From: Nocardioides sp. URHA0032
GTDB lineage: Bacteria; Actinomycetota; Actinomycetes; Propionibacteriales; Nocardioidaceae
Assembly: GCF_000620645.1 (NCBI RefSeq)
Contig: NZ_KK211161.1
Span: 244,384 to 308,383, forward strand
Length of the DNA: 64,000 nucleotides
Direction: 5' to 3'
Below the pieces are notes generated by a model. The model was given only the letters and a program-made list of their open reading frames with translations, ran no database searches and was not told the DNA's origin. Within the stretch, counting starts at the first letter, position 1. The number at the start of each line of letters is the position of its first letter. Both the position numbers and the translations under genes were made by a program. Positions 45,587-55,847 of the stretch are shown piece by piece.

Positions 45587-46541
45587 ATGGCCGGGCTGAT
45601 CGAGTACGAGCTGGCCGGTGCCGACCTCGGCGAGGTGCGCTTCGCGCTGTCGCCGATGAACGAGCTGGCACTGTCCCTGCGGACCTGGCGCGAGCCGGGC
45701 CGCTACCCGCTCATGCTGCCGTGGCTGCACCTGACCGAGCCCGCCCGCGCGGGCCTCGATCGCGAGCTGCTGCTCGCGCTCACCAACGAGAACCTCTGGA
45801 CGCCGGACTTCCTCACCCCGCGGCCCCGCTCGCCGCTGACCCGCTTCGACGACGAGCTCGCGGCCGTGGCGGCCACGCCGCTGGACGTGGTGCGCGACGA
45901 CCTCGACGAGGTGCACCCCGGCGCCCGGCCGGCGGCGCTCACCGGGCGGCGGGACCGGCTGCTGAAGCGGATCGTCAGCGAGCTGGCGGCGTACTGGGAG
46001 GCCTGCTTCGAGCCGTGGTGGCCGCGGATGCGGACCGTGCTCGAGGCCGACATCGTGTTCCGCGGCCGAACCATCGCGCGCGAGGGCCTGGCCGCGATGT
46101 TCGCGGACCTGTCGCCGCGGATCCGGCTCGTCGACGACGTGGTGCGGGTGGAGATGACCTCGAAGGTCGGGTTCCGCCGGTCGACCGCCGGCGAGGGGCT
46201 CACGCTGGCGCCGTCGCTGTTCACCCGGAACGCGACCGCGCCGATCTCGGCGCAGGAGGCGCCGCTGATCATGTACGGCGCCCGCGGGGTCGGCACGCTC
46301 TGGGAGAGCGAGCCACCCGGCGCACGGGACGCGCTGGCGGACCTGCTCGGCGGCGTCCGGGCGCGGCTGGTCGGGCTGCTCGAGTCACCGGCGTCGTCGA
46401 CCGAGCTCGCGGTGCGGCTCGGCGTGACCACGAGCGCCGTGAACCAGCACCTCCGCGCCCTGCGCGACGGCGGGCTGCTGACCTCCGCCCGGCACGGTCG
46501 GTCCGTGCTCTACCTGCGCTCCGACCTCGGCGACCGGCTGG

Positions 46542-46564
<23 letters not shown>
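45587..46564 (+). CDS. ArsR-type winged-helix regulator with DUF5937-like N-terminus
   Basis: 325 residues. The C-terminal 80 residues form an ArsR winged helix ([58 protein letters not shown]). The long N-terminal part ([35 protein letters not shown]) matches the DUF5937 type seen in actinobacteria. No metal cysteines, so it is not a classic metal sensor. ATG follows TAGCGT by eight bases. Divergent from the MFS gene; last 23 nt overlap the next gene. Confidence 0.87.
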
Positions 46565-48476
<1,912 letters not shown>

Positions 48477-48528
48477 GGACCCAGCATGGCTCAGCCGTGG
48501 TCGGGCGAGGGGCCCGCCGCCGCGCCGT

Positions 48529-48972
48529 TCAGGCGGCGGAGGTCTCCGTCGGCCCGTCGGTGGGCACGTCCGTCGGGTCGTCCGTGGGATCGTCCGTCGG
48601 CTGCTCGCCCGCCTGGCAGTCGGCGAGGCGCTTCTCGGCGTGGGCGAGTCGCTGCTGCTGCGCGTTCTTGACGCCCTTCGCGGCCGCCTCGGCGGCCTTG
48701 GCGCGGGCGAGTGCCTTCCGGGCTGCCGCCTTCTCGCTGCCCGTGGCGGCGACCACCGCCTCCTCGGCGTCGTCGGTCGCCTGCTGCTTGCGCTCGAACA
48801 CCGCGGTGACGCGCGCCAGGGCGTCCTCGGCCTTCGCGACCTGGGCCTCCTGCCGGGCGCAGGTCTTGCCCGAGCCGCTCTCGTGCGCATCGGCCGTGGC
48901 GACGGCGGTGAGGCCGCCGACGAGGACGAGACCGGCGAAGGACGCGCAGAGCGTCCGGGTGATGGTGTGCAT
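48529..48972 (-). CDS. Secreted coiled-coil protein
   Basis: 147 residues with a signal peptide ([27 protein letters not shown]). The mature protein is an Ala/Lys/Glu coiled coil of about 75 residues bracketed by two Cys ([18 protein letters not shown]). A (P/D)-T-D repeat tail follows ([19 protein letters not shown]). No enzyme motif. Divergent from the DUF2231 gene, sharing the region with the TTTGA repeats, so both may be regulated by the same two-component system. Confidence 0.75.
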   Translation of the reverse strand: MHTITRTLCASFAGLVLVGGLTAVATADAHESGSGKTCARQEAQVAKAEDALARVTAVFERKQQATDDAEEAVVAATGSEKAAARKALARAKAAEAAAKGVKNAQQQRLAHAEKRLADCQAGEQPTDDPTDDPTDVPTDGPTETSAA

Positions 48973-49071
48973 ACAGGTTCCCTTTCCGAGTGTGCCCCCG
49001 ATGTCTGCACATCGGTCGGTAGGACCGCGCACTTGAGCCCTCGACGTACCCGCGGGAGCCTCTCGGCCGCA

Positions 49072-49087
49072 TTTGAGCCGGTTTTGA
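49072..49087 (+). promoter_or_regulatory. 11-bp-spaced TTTGA direct repeat upstream of the DUF2231 gene
   Basis: TTTGA at 49072-49076 and again at 49083-49087 (ATTTGAGCCGG / TTTTGACGTTG). OmpR/PhoB-family regulators bind such repeats with 11-bp spacing. The same pattern occurs at 51749-51764. Confidence 0.65.
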
Positions 49088-49157
49088 CGTTGCGTTGGGG
49101 ACGGAATGAGTCTGGATGTCCCATCGTGCAGGTGCCACCCACTCCAGGAGGAACTCC

Positions 49158-49649
49158 ATGCCGTCCACGTTCTTCGGCCTCCCGCTGCACCCGCTGATCG
49201 TCCACGCGACCGTCGTGATGGTGCCCCTGGCGGTCCTGGCCGTGCTCGGCGCCGTGCTCGTGCCGCGGTTCCGGCGCTGGGCGGGCCCGTTGCCGATGGG
49301 GCTGAGCCTGGTGGCGCTGGTGCTCACCCCGCTGTCGACGGCGAGCGGGGAGAACCTCGAGCACTCCCTGCCCGAGACCCGGTTGATCGAGCAGCACGCA
49401 GAGCTCGGCGACCAGCTGATCTGGTTCACGGTCGCGCTGTTCGTGTTCGCGGCCGCGTACTGGTGGCTCGACCGGCGGCGTACGGCGACGCCGGAGGCGG
49501 AGCAGTCGCGGGACCGGATGCGCACGCTGACCGCGGTCGTCGCCGTCCTCGCGGTCCTGACCGCGCTCGGCACCGGCGTGCAGGTCGCCCGGATCGGGCA
49601 CAGCGGCGCCAAGGCGGCCTGGTCCGGGACCGGCAGCGCCGGCGGCTGA
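49158..49649 (+). CDS. DUF2231 membrane protein
   Basis: 163 residues with four hydrophobic helices. The N-terminus [23 protein letters not shown] is the DUF2231 hallmark, with conserved His residues (LHPLIVHAT) that could bind haem or metal. A further His lies in [29 protein letters not shown] 49158 has a full AGGAGG site upstream. It lies 46 nt upstream of the response regulator; the proximity and His-rich helices suit a membrane redox role. Confidence 0.87.
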   Translation: MPSTFFGLPLHPLIVHATVVMVPLAVLAVLGAVLVPRFRRWAGPLPMGLSLVALVLTPLSTASGENLEHSLPETRLIEQHAELGDQLIWFTVALFVFAAAYWWLDRRRTATPEAEQSRDRMRTLTAVVAVLAVLTALGTGVQVARIGHSGAKAAWSGTGSAGG

Positions 49650-49682
49650 CCGGACGAGCCGACCGCCCCGGCCGACCGGCAG

Positions 49683-49688
49683 TACGGT
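49683..49688 (+). promoter_or_regulatory. -10 element TACGGT before the response regulator
   Basis: Seven bases before ATG 49696, giving the regulator a leaderless transcript and favouring ATG 49696 over GTG 49687. Confidence 0.5.
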
Positions 49689-49695
49689 GACGTCC

Positions 49696-50385
49696 ATGGT
49701 GCGCCTCCTGCTCGTCGAGGACGACCCGGACATCCGCCGCACCCTGACCCGCGGGCTCACTGAGCAGGGCGCGACCGTCGTCCCCGTCGAGACCGCGGTC
49801 GAGGCGATCAAGGCCGTCGGGACCGAGCGCCCGGACGCCGTGGTGCTCGACCTCGGCCTGCCCGACCTCGACGGCGCCGACGTGCTCGCGCTGATCCGCG
49901 CCAGCAGCGACCTGCCCGTCGTGGTCGCGACCGCCCGCGACGACGAGCGCGAGATCGTCCGGCTGCTGGACGCGGGCGCCGACGACTACCTGATCAAGCC
50001 CTTCTCCGCGGCGCAGGTGATGGCGCGGGTGCGGGCGGTGCTCCGGCGTACGACGCCCGCGGTCCGCGAGGACCCGCGGGTGGTGGTCGGCGACCTGGTC
50101 GTCGACCCCGTGTCACGGACCGCCGAGCTCGAGGGCCGGGAGCTGACGCTGAACCGCAAGGAGTTCGACCTGCTCCTCGCGCTCGCCTCCCGCTCGGGCG
50201 AGGTCGTCACCAAGCGGCAGCTGCTGGCGGAGGTCTGGCAGATGCCGTGGGGCGGTGCGGACCGGACCGTCGACGTGCACCTGTCGTGGCTGCGCCGCAA
50301 GCTCGGCGAGACGGCCGCGCAGCCGAGGTACCTGGTCAGCGTCCGCGGGGTCGGCGTCAAGCTCGTCGACCCGGGCACGGGATGA
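49696..50385 (+). CDS. OmpR-family response regulator
   Basis: 229 residues. Receiver domain with acidic pocket EDD at 8-10, phospho-acceptor Asp52 (VVLDLGLPD), Thr of VVATAR and Lys of LIKPF. The C-terminal winged helix ([57 protein letters not shown]) is complete. Its stop overlaps the kinase start as ATGA. The 11-bp TTTGA repeats upstream of 49158 and 51811 are likely binding sites. Confidence 0.95.
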   Translation: MVRLLLVEDDPDIRRTLTRGLTEQGATVVPVETAVEAIKAVGTERPDAVVLDLGLPDLDGADVLALIRASSDLPVVVATARDDEREIVRLLDAGADDYLIKPFSAAQVMARVRAVLRRTTPAVREDPRVVVGDLVVDPVSRTAELEGRELTLNRKEFDLLLALASRSGEVVTKRQLLAEVWQMPWGGADRTVDVHLSWLRRKLGETAAQPRYLVSVRGVGVKLVDPGTG

Positions 50386-51731
50386 GCCTCCGGCAGCGGA
50401 TCCTGGTGCTGGCGGTGGGCGCCACCGCCAGCGTGCTCATCCTCTTCGCGATCCCGCTGTGGCTGCTGCTCGACCGGGCGGCGACCGAGGAGAGCCGCGA
50501 GGGCGCCGTGGACGTCGCCCGCGGGGTGGCCGACTACGTGAGCACCGGCCCGACCGGGCACCAGCTGACGGCGTACGTCGACCGGCTCAACGCCCGCGAC
50601 GACCGCGCGACCGTGACCGTGCTGCTGCCCGACGGGACCCGGCTGGGCGCCGAGCTGCCGGAGGGACTGCACGGGGACACCGACCTCCGCGGGCCCCAAG
50701 GGGACGACGACGGGCCGAGCGGGGACCCCGAGGGCGACGGCCTGATGCCGGTGTCCGAGCCGGAGATCCACGAGGTGGCCGGCGGCCAGCTCGTCAGCGT
50801 GCGCGCCACGACCGCGGACGGACCGGTCGTCGTCCTCGCCCACACCACCGCCACCGACGCCCGGGCCCGGATGACCGACCGGCTGCTGCTGCTCGGCGCT
50901 GCGGCCGTCGTCATCCTGCTGCTGGTGGCCGCTGCCGCCGAGCTGGTGGCGCGTCGCCTGGTCCGTGACCTGGACCGGACCGCCGCCGTCGCCGACCGGC
51001 TCGGCGACGGCGACCTCACCGCCCGCGCGTCGGAGGACGGGCCCTCGGAGGTGCGCCGCGTGTCCGCGGCCCTGAACCGGCTCGCGGGCCGGATCGACGA
51101 CCTGCTCGCCGCCGAGCGGGAGACGGTCGCCGACCTGTCCCACCGCCTCCGGACGCCGCTCACCGCGGTGCGCCTGGACGTCGAGGCGCTGCCGGCGTCG
51201 GAACGGACCGAGGAGCTCGAGTCCCACCTCGACCACCTCGAGCGGACCCTGACGGCGGTCATCCGCGCCGCGCGCCGGCCCGAGCGGGAGGGCGTCCGCC
51301 CGCGCTGCGACGCCACGGAGGTGCTGCGCGCGCAGGTCGACTTCTGGCGCCCGCTCGCCGAGGACCAGGACCGCCCGGTCCGGCTCGACCTGCCCGCCTG
51401 CCCCGTCCCGGTGCGCTGCGCGGCCGACGACCTGCGGGCCGCGCTCGACGCCCTGATCGAGAACTGCATCGCGCACACCGCGGACGGGGTGGCGATCGCC
51501 GTCGTCCTGACCGACCCCGATCCGGACCACCCCGAGCTGGTGCGGGTCGACGTCCGCGACCGTGGTCCCGGGATCCCGTCGGGCGCCGTGCACCGGGGGC
51601 GCAGCGACCGCGGTTCGACCGGCCTGGGGCTCGACATCGCGCGCGTGTGCGCGGAGACCAGTGGAGGGCGGTTCGACGTGCTCCGGGAGGACGGCTGGTC
51701 CGTCGTCCGGCTGCGGCTCGGCCGGCCCTGA
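50382..51731 (+). CDS. Sensor histidine kinase
   Basis: 449 residues. N-terminal helix (ILVLAVGATASVLILFAIPLWLLL), an extracytoplasmic domain of about 130 residues with an acidic GDDDGPSGDPEGDG stretch, a second helix (LLLLGAAAVVILLLVAAAA), HAMP, HisKA with the phospho-His in DLSHRLRTPLTAV, and HATPase with N box ENCIAHT and G boxes DRGPGIP and GSTGLGLDIA. Signal unknown. Directly upstream of the redox operon it probably controls. Confidence 0.94.
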   Translation: MSLRQRILVLAVGATASVLILFAIPLWLLLDRAATEESREGAVDVARGVADYVSTGPTGHQLTAYVDRLNARDDRATVTVLLPDGTRLGAELPEGLHGDTDLRGPQGDDDGPSGDPEGDGLMPVSEPEIHEVAGGQLVSVRATTADGPVVVLAHTTATDARARMTDRLLLLGAAAVVILLLVAAAAELVARRLVRDLDRTAAVADRLGDGDLTARASEDGPSEVRRVSAALNRLAGRIDDLLAAERETVADLSHRLRTPLTAVRLDVEALPASERTEELESHLDHLERTLTAVIRAARRPEREGVRPRCDATEVLRAQVDFWRPLAEDQDRPVRLDLPACPVPVRCAADDLRAALDALIENCIAHTADGVAIAVVLTDPDPDHPELVRVDVRDRGPGIPSGAVHRGRSDRGSTGLGLDIARVCAETSGGRFDVLREDGWSVVRLRLGRP

Positions 51732-51748
51732 GCCGGGTCACAGGATGA

Positions 51749-51764
51749 TTTGACCTCGATTTGA
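51749..51764 (+). promoter_or_regulatory. 11-bp-spaced TTTGA direct repeat upstream of the redox operon
   Basis: GATTTGACCTC GATTTGACCGG: TTTGA at 51749-51753 and 51760-51764, exactly 11 bp apart and nearly identical over nine bases. It lies 18-33 nt after the kinase stop and about 47 nt before ATG 51811. Likely site for the upstream OmpR-type regulator. Confidence 0.7.
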
Positions 51765-51810
51765 CCGGCTGTTCCGGTCCACCTGAGCAGCCGCGAGCGA
51801 CCGTGGTGCC

Positions 51811-52086
51811 ATGAACGAGAACCCGCGTCGCCGGCTCCTTCGCCGGGCCCGCCTGACCACTGCTGGGATCGCGGTCACCGCGGTCGCCGGCACCGGGGCA
51901 CTCACGGCCGTCGCCTCGAACGCCACCGCCACCGGCGACGGCACGGGTGGCGGCAGCACCGGCGGCAACGGCGGACAGCGACAGGCCCCCGACCAGCAGG
52001 GCCGGGCGCGCTCGTCCCAGGGCGGCACCGGCGTCGTCCAGGCGCCCGCGAGCAGCCAGCCCCAGGCCGCGACCAACGCGTCATGA
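51811..52086 (+). CDS. Small exported Gly/Gln/Ser-rich protein
   Basis: 91 residues. Arg-rich start (NENPRRRLLRRARL), then a hydrophobic signal or anchor (TTAGIAVTAVAGTGALTAVAS) and a low-complexity tail rich in Gly, Ser, Gln and Thr. No FMN-binding domain, although related operons often have one here. Its stop overlaps apbE as ATGA, so it is made together with the flavin transferase. It may be an outside partner or acceptor; unproven. Confidence 0.7.
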   Translation: MNENPRRRLLRRARLTTAGIAVTAVAGTGALTAVASNATATGDGTGGGSTGGNGGQRQAPDQQGRARSSQGGTGVVQAPASSQPQAATNAS

Positions 52087-52982
52087 GCACCACCACCTGG
52101 CAGGACTGGTCGTGCACCGTCCGCGTCGTCACGCCCGGCCCCCCGCTCGACGGTGCGGCTGGGATCGTCCGGGAGCTGATGGCCGACGTCGACCGGGCCG
52201 TCAGCAGGTTCCGCTCCGACTCCGAGACCGAGCGGGTCAACGAGCTGGCCCCGCGGATCGTCCCGGTCAGCGGGCTGGCCCTCGGCCTGGTCGCAGCCGC
52301 GGTCGAGGCGGCCCGCGGCACCGACGGTGCCGTGGACCCGACGGTCGGGGCACACGTGGCGGCGTGGGGGTACGACGCCGACATCGCCGTCGTGCGGGAC
52401 CGTCGTGCGGACGTGCCGGAGCCGGGTCCGCCCGCCGACTGGCGCCGGGTCGTCGTCGACCGTGACCTGGGGCGGGTCGGCGTCGCCCGCGGCCTCCGGC
52501 TGGACCTCGGCGCGACCGCGAAGGCGTGGACCGCGGACGAGGCGGCCCGGAGGGTGGTGACCCGCTACCGGCGTCCCGTGCTGGTCGAGATCGGCGGCGA
52601 CGTCGCCGTAGCCGGAGCCGCCGACGAGCCGTGGCTGGTGCAGGTCGCCGAGGTCGCCGACGGCGCCGGGGAGGTCGTGGGCCTCACGCACGGCGGGCTG
52701 GCGACGTCCTCGGAGTCGGCACGACGCTGGCGCACCGGGTCCGGATCGGCGCACCACCTGATCGACCCGCGCACCGGAGCACCGACCGACGGCGCCGTAC
52801 GGACCGCCACCGTGTGGGCGCCGACCTGCGTCGAGGCGAACACGTTCAGCACCGCCGCCCTGGTCTGGGGGTGCTCGGCTGCCGCGCGGCTCGAGCTCGC
52901 CGGCGTCGCGGCCCGGCTCGTCGAGCGCGGCGGCGCGGTGCGGCCGATCGGCGCCTGGCCCGGCGAGGTGCGAGCGGCATGA
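52083..52982 (+). CDS. apbE: FAD:protein FMN transferase
   Basis: 299 residues. ApbE attaches FMN to Thr/Ser of exported redox proteins. Visible: AVSRFRSDSETERVNEL (substrate pocket), LDLGATAKAWTADEA, VEIGGDVAVAG, GLATSSESARRW, the DPRTG.P motif in HHLIDPRTGAPTDG and VWAPTCVEANTFSTAALVWG. No signal peptide or lipobox, so it may work inside the cell, unlike most ApbE. Overlaps both neighbours as ATGA. Confidence 0.92.
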   Translation: MSTTTWQDWSCTVRVVTPGPPLDGAAGIVRELMADVDRAVSRFRSDSETERVNELAPRIVPVSGLALGLVAAAVEAARGTDGAVDPTVGAHVAAWGYDADIAVVRDRRADVPEPGPPADWRRVVVDRDLGRVGVARGLRLDLGATAKAWTADEAARRVVTRYRRPVLVEIGGDVAVAGAADEPWLVQVAEVADGAGEVVGLTHGGLATSSESARRWRTGSGSAHHLIDPRTGAPTDGAVRTATVWAPTCVEANTFSTAALVWGCSAAARLELAGVAARLVERGGAVRPIGAWPGEVRAA

Positions 52983-53584
52983 CGCTCTGGTTCCTCGCCC
53001 GCGCCGCCGGTTTCATGGCGCTGATCGGCGCGACCGCGGCCGTCTCCCTCGGCGCGATCGCGTCGGGCTCCTCCCCCGCGACCCGGCTGCGCCGCCGCGA
53101 GTCCCGGCTCCTCCTCCAGCTCGCCCACCGCTCCGCCGCCGTCGTCACCCTCGCGCTGCTCGGCCTCCACGGCGTGCTGCTGGTCGCGGACCGTCATGTC
53201 GCGATCTCGCTGCCCGGCGCGCTGGTGGCGTTCACCGCCGGCTACCGGGGCTGGGCCGTCGGCCTCGGCACCCTCGCGCTCTACTGCTTCGCGGTCGTCG
53301 CCCTCGCCGGCGCCGTCCGCGGTCGGCTGGCGGGGTCGGCGGCGGCCGCCCGCTGGTGGCGGCCGGTCCACACGCTCGCCTATGTCGCCTGGCCGCTGGC
53401 GATGGCGCACGGCCTGTTCTCGGGCACCGACACCGCGACCTGGTGGGCGTGGCTGCTGTACGGCGGCTCGGCGCTCACCGTGGTCTGGGCGGTCTGGGTC
53501 CGGCTCGGCGCCGAGGAGGAGCACGTCTCCGGCGCGCTGGCCGCGACCCGCCACACCCAGCGCCGCCTGGCCGGGAGGGCCTGA
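52979..53584 (+). CDS. Ferric reductase-like transmembrane protein
   Basis: 201 residues with five or six helices. Paired His residues in LQLAHRSAAVVTLALLGLHGVLL and RPVHTLAYVAWPLAMAHGLFSG match the bis-His haem ligands of the ferric reductase/YedZ-MsrQ fold, in helices on opposite faces. No flavin or NAD domain is fused; the next gene would supply it. ATG overlaps the apbE stop, and the stop overlaps the next ATG by one base. Confidence 0.87.
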   Translation: MTLWFLARAAGFMALIGATAAVSLGAIASGSSPATRLRRRESRLLLQLAHRSAAVVTLALLGLHGVLLVADRHVAISLPGALVAFTAGYRGWAVGLGTLALYCFAVVALAGAVRGRLAGSAAAARWWRPVHTLAYVAWPLAMAHGLFSGTDTATWWAWLLYGGSALTVVWAVWVRLGAEEEHVSGALAATRHTQRRLAGRA

Positions 53585-54822
53585 TGACGACCCTGCACCG
53601 GCCGGCCGCGCCGACGGCGTACGGTTCCGCACGGCTGCTCGCAGGAGCCACCCACGGCGTCCGGGCCGACCTCGCCGCGCACCGCGCGGTGCACGGCGCC
53701 CAGCAGCACCGCACCCGGGCGACCCTGGTCGAGGAGACGGGGGCCGTCCGGCTGCTCGGACGAGGCGGCGCGGCGTTCCCGGTGTCCACGAAGCTGGCCG
53801 GGATGCCCACCGGGTCCTCGGTCGAGGTCGTCGTCAACGGCTCGGAGAGCGAGCCGGCCAGCCGCAAGGACCGCACGCTGATGACCTTGGTGCCGCACCT
53901 GGTGGTCGACGGCGCCCTGGTCGTCGCGCGGGCGCTGCGCACCCGGCGGGTGACGATCGCCGTCCACGACACTGCCGCGCACGCCTCGCTCACGCTCGCG
54001 CTGGAGGAACGACGCGGGAGCGAGCCGCACCCCGAGCGCGTGTCGGTCCGGCTCCAGCCCGCCCGGTTCGTGTCCGGCGAGGTGCGCGCCGTGCTGCGCG
54101 GCCTCGACGGCCGGCCCGCCGTACCGCCGGGGCACCGGGTGCTGCCCACCCGGCACGGCCTCGGCGGTGCGCCCACGTTCGCGAGCAACGTCGAGACGTT
54201 CGCCCAGATCGCGGTCCTCGTCTCGCTCGGCGCACGGCGGTACGCCGAGGTCGGCGACCGGGCGGAGCCCGGGACCACGCTCGTCACCCTCCTCGGCGAC
54301 GTCCCGGCCCCCGGCGTTGCGGAGGTGCCGACCGGCCTGCCGCTCGACGCGCTGCTGCCGGCTGCCGGCGGCCCGGTCCTGGTCGGCGGCTACCACGGGC
54401 ACTGGGTCGCGGACGCGCGTGGTCTGCGCGTCACCCGCCCGTCGCTGCGCGAGGCCGGCGTCCCCCTGAACGCCGGCGTCGTCGCCCGGCTGCCGGAGTC
54501 GGGCTGCGCACTCGCGGAGGTGGCCGCCGTGGCTGGCTGGCTGGCCCGGCAGTCCGCCGGGCAGTGCGGCCCGTGCCTGTTCGGCACCGCCGCGGTCGCC
54601 CGCGACGTTTCGACGCTGCTGTACGGCCGCCCCGCGCCGGACGTGAGCGCCCGGCTCCACGGGCTGGTCCGGCGCGGCGCCTGCGCCCACCCGGACGGCA
54701 CCGCAGCGTTCGTCGCCAGCGCGCTGACCACCATGACCGCCGAGCTCGACGCGCACGTCGACCGAGGCGGCTGCGGCCGGCCGTACCTCGCCGTCCTCCC
54801 GCTCGACGACGGAGTCCGTTGA
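53584..54822 (+). CDS. NuoF-like NADH/FMN/Fe-S protein with SLBB region
   Basis: 412 residues. The NADH/FMN motif GRGGAAFPVSTK and NGSESEPASRKDRTLM correspond to the NuoF N-terminal domain. GLGGAPTFASNVETFAQIAVLV is the NuoF hinge. An SLBB-type middle region follows. The Fe-S motif is SAGQCGPCLFG, then RRGACAHPDG; the first Cys of the canonical SCGxCxxC is Ala, so three of four ligands remain. Likely oxidises NADH and passes electrons to the membrane haem protein or the ferredoxin. TGATG overlap at both ends. Confidence 0.87.
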   Translation: MTTLHRPAAPTAYGSARLLAGATHGVRADLAAHRAVHGAQQHRTRATLVEETGAVRLLGRGGAAFPVSTKLAGMPTGSSVEVVVNGSESEPASRKDRTLMTLVPHLVVDGALVVARALRTRRVTIAVHDTAAHASLTLALEERRGSEPHPERVSVRLQPARFVSGEVRAVLRGLDGRPAVPPGHRVLPTRHGLGGAPTFASNVETFAQIAVLVSLGARRYAEVGDRAEPGTTLVTLLGDVPAPGVAEVPTGLPLDALLPAAGGPVLVGGYHGHWVADARGLRVTRPSLREAGVPLNAGVVARLPESGCALAEVAAVAGWLARQSAGQCGPCLFGTAAVARDVSTLLYGRPAPDVSARLHGLVRRGACAHPDGTAAFVASALTTMTAELDAHVDRGGCGRPYLAVLPLDDGVR

Positions 54823-55016
54823 TGAGGATCGAGGTCGACTGGACGCGGTGCGACGGCCACGGCCTGTGCGCCCTGCTGCTGGCCGAGAACCTCGGCTCCG
54901 ACCCCGACGGCTATCCGGTCGTCCACGACACCGCCGTGGCCCGGGACTCGGTACGTCACGCCCGCCGCGCTGTGGCGGCGTGTCCGGCGCTCGCGCTCCG
55001 CCTCGTGCGGGACTGA
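54822..55016 (+). CDS. Small ferredoxin (3Fe-4S/4Fe-4S)
   Basis: 64 residues. Cluster Cys in RCDGHGLCALL (C-x2-H-x2-C type) and AACPALALRL. The Gly-His in place of a Cys is usual for actinobacterial 3Fe-4S ferredoxins of P450-type systems. Last gene of the operon; ATG overlaps the previous stop by one base. Confidence 0.9.
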   Translation: MRIEVDWTRCDGHGLCALLLAENLGSDPDGYPVVHDTAVARDSVRHARRAVAACPALALRLVRD

Positions 55017-55042
55017 CTCGGCGGCGCTCCCGGGCCGGCCGG

Positions 55043-55056
55043 ACCCCCACGGGGGT
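55043..55056 (+). terminator. Hairpin after the ferredoxin gene
   Basis: ACCCCC-AC-GGGGGT, 27 bases after the ferredoxin stop and followed by TTGGGG. Candidate end of the redox operon. Confidence 0.5.
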
Positions 55057-55214
55057 TGGGGCCCGACCGGCGGTCGGAGGACTGCCCGATCCCGGGCGCC
55101 AGCAGGGCCAGATCCTCCGCGGGCGAACCTGCCACCAACCTGACTGCGTCGGTGCCGATCAGCGCTGGCGCGTACCGGGCCCGTCCTACGGTCCCTCCGT
55201 GGCGATGCTGGGCG

Positions 55215-55688
55215 CTAGGACGGCTCGCGCCACTGGTCCCTACTGAGCTCCTGGGCGGCGTCGTTGAACGCCCGGAAGGCTGCGGTGAGGGCCGCCGCGT
55301 CGGCCAGGCCCATCCGCTCGAGCACCTGCACGATGTCCTCGCGCCGCCGGGCCATGACCGCGTCCAGGAGGCGGGTACCGGCGCCCGAGATCTCCACGCG
55401 GACCACGCGCGCGTCCTCGGGCGAGCGACGGCGGGCGAGCAGCCCGAGGCGCTCGAGCCGGTCGCAGTGCCGGGTCGCGTTGGAGGGGTTCACCCCCATC
55501 CGGGCGGCGATCGCGCCGATGCTCTGCGGTCCGTGCGCCGCCAGGAGGACGAGGAGGCGGTGCTGGGCGACGGTGACCTCGACCGGCGCCGCTCCGACCG
55601 AGTCGATGGCGATCGCCACGAGGGCACGGCTCGTGGTGCCCAGCTCCTCGGCGAGCTCGCTGAGCGCCGATCCGGCCACGTGTCCCAT
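55215..55688 (-). CDS. MarR-family regulator
   Basis: 157 residues with the MarR winged helix: EVTVAQHRLLVLLAAHGPQSIGAIAARMGVNPSNATRHCDRLERLGLLARRRSPEDARVVRVEISGAGTRLL. GAGG precedes the ATG. Divergent from the GH15 operon, separated by 160 bp with a 16-bp-step direct repeat. It may sense an aromatic or sugar-acid ligand; unknown. Confidence 0.9.
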   Translation of the reverse strand: MGHVAGSALSELAEELGTTSRALVAIAIDSVGAAPVEVTVAQHRLLVLLAAHGPQSIGAIAARMGVNPSNATRHCDRLERLGLLARRRSPEDARVVRVEISGAGTRLLDAVMARRREDIVQVLERMGLADAAALTAAFRAFNDAAQELSRDQWREPS

Positions 55689-55752
55689 CGTTCCTCACTC
55701 TCCTGGGCCGGCGTCGCCGCCCGCTTGTCCCTCACGACGTGCCGTGCTGTGG

Positions 55753-55782
55753 TTGCACCAGCGCATATTTGCGCAAGCGCAT
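55753..55782. promoter_or_regulatory. 16-bp-step direct repeat (putative MarR operator)
   Basis: TTGCACCAGCGCAT (55753-55766) and TTGCGCAAGCGCAT (55769-55782) differ at three positions. The second contains the palindrome TTGCGCAA. Located between the MarR and GH15 genes. Confidence 0.5.
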
Positions 55783-55847
55783 GGATACAGGGAGCGTAGC
55801 GCGGTTCGCGCTGCTGCGTGCGCATCACATCACGAACGGAGGACCAG

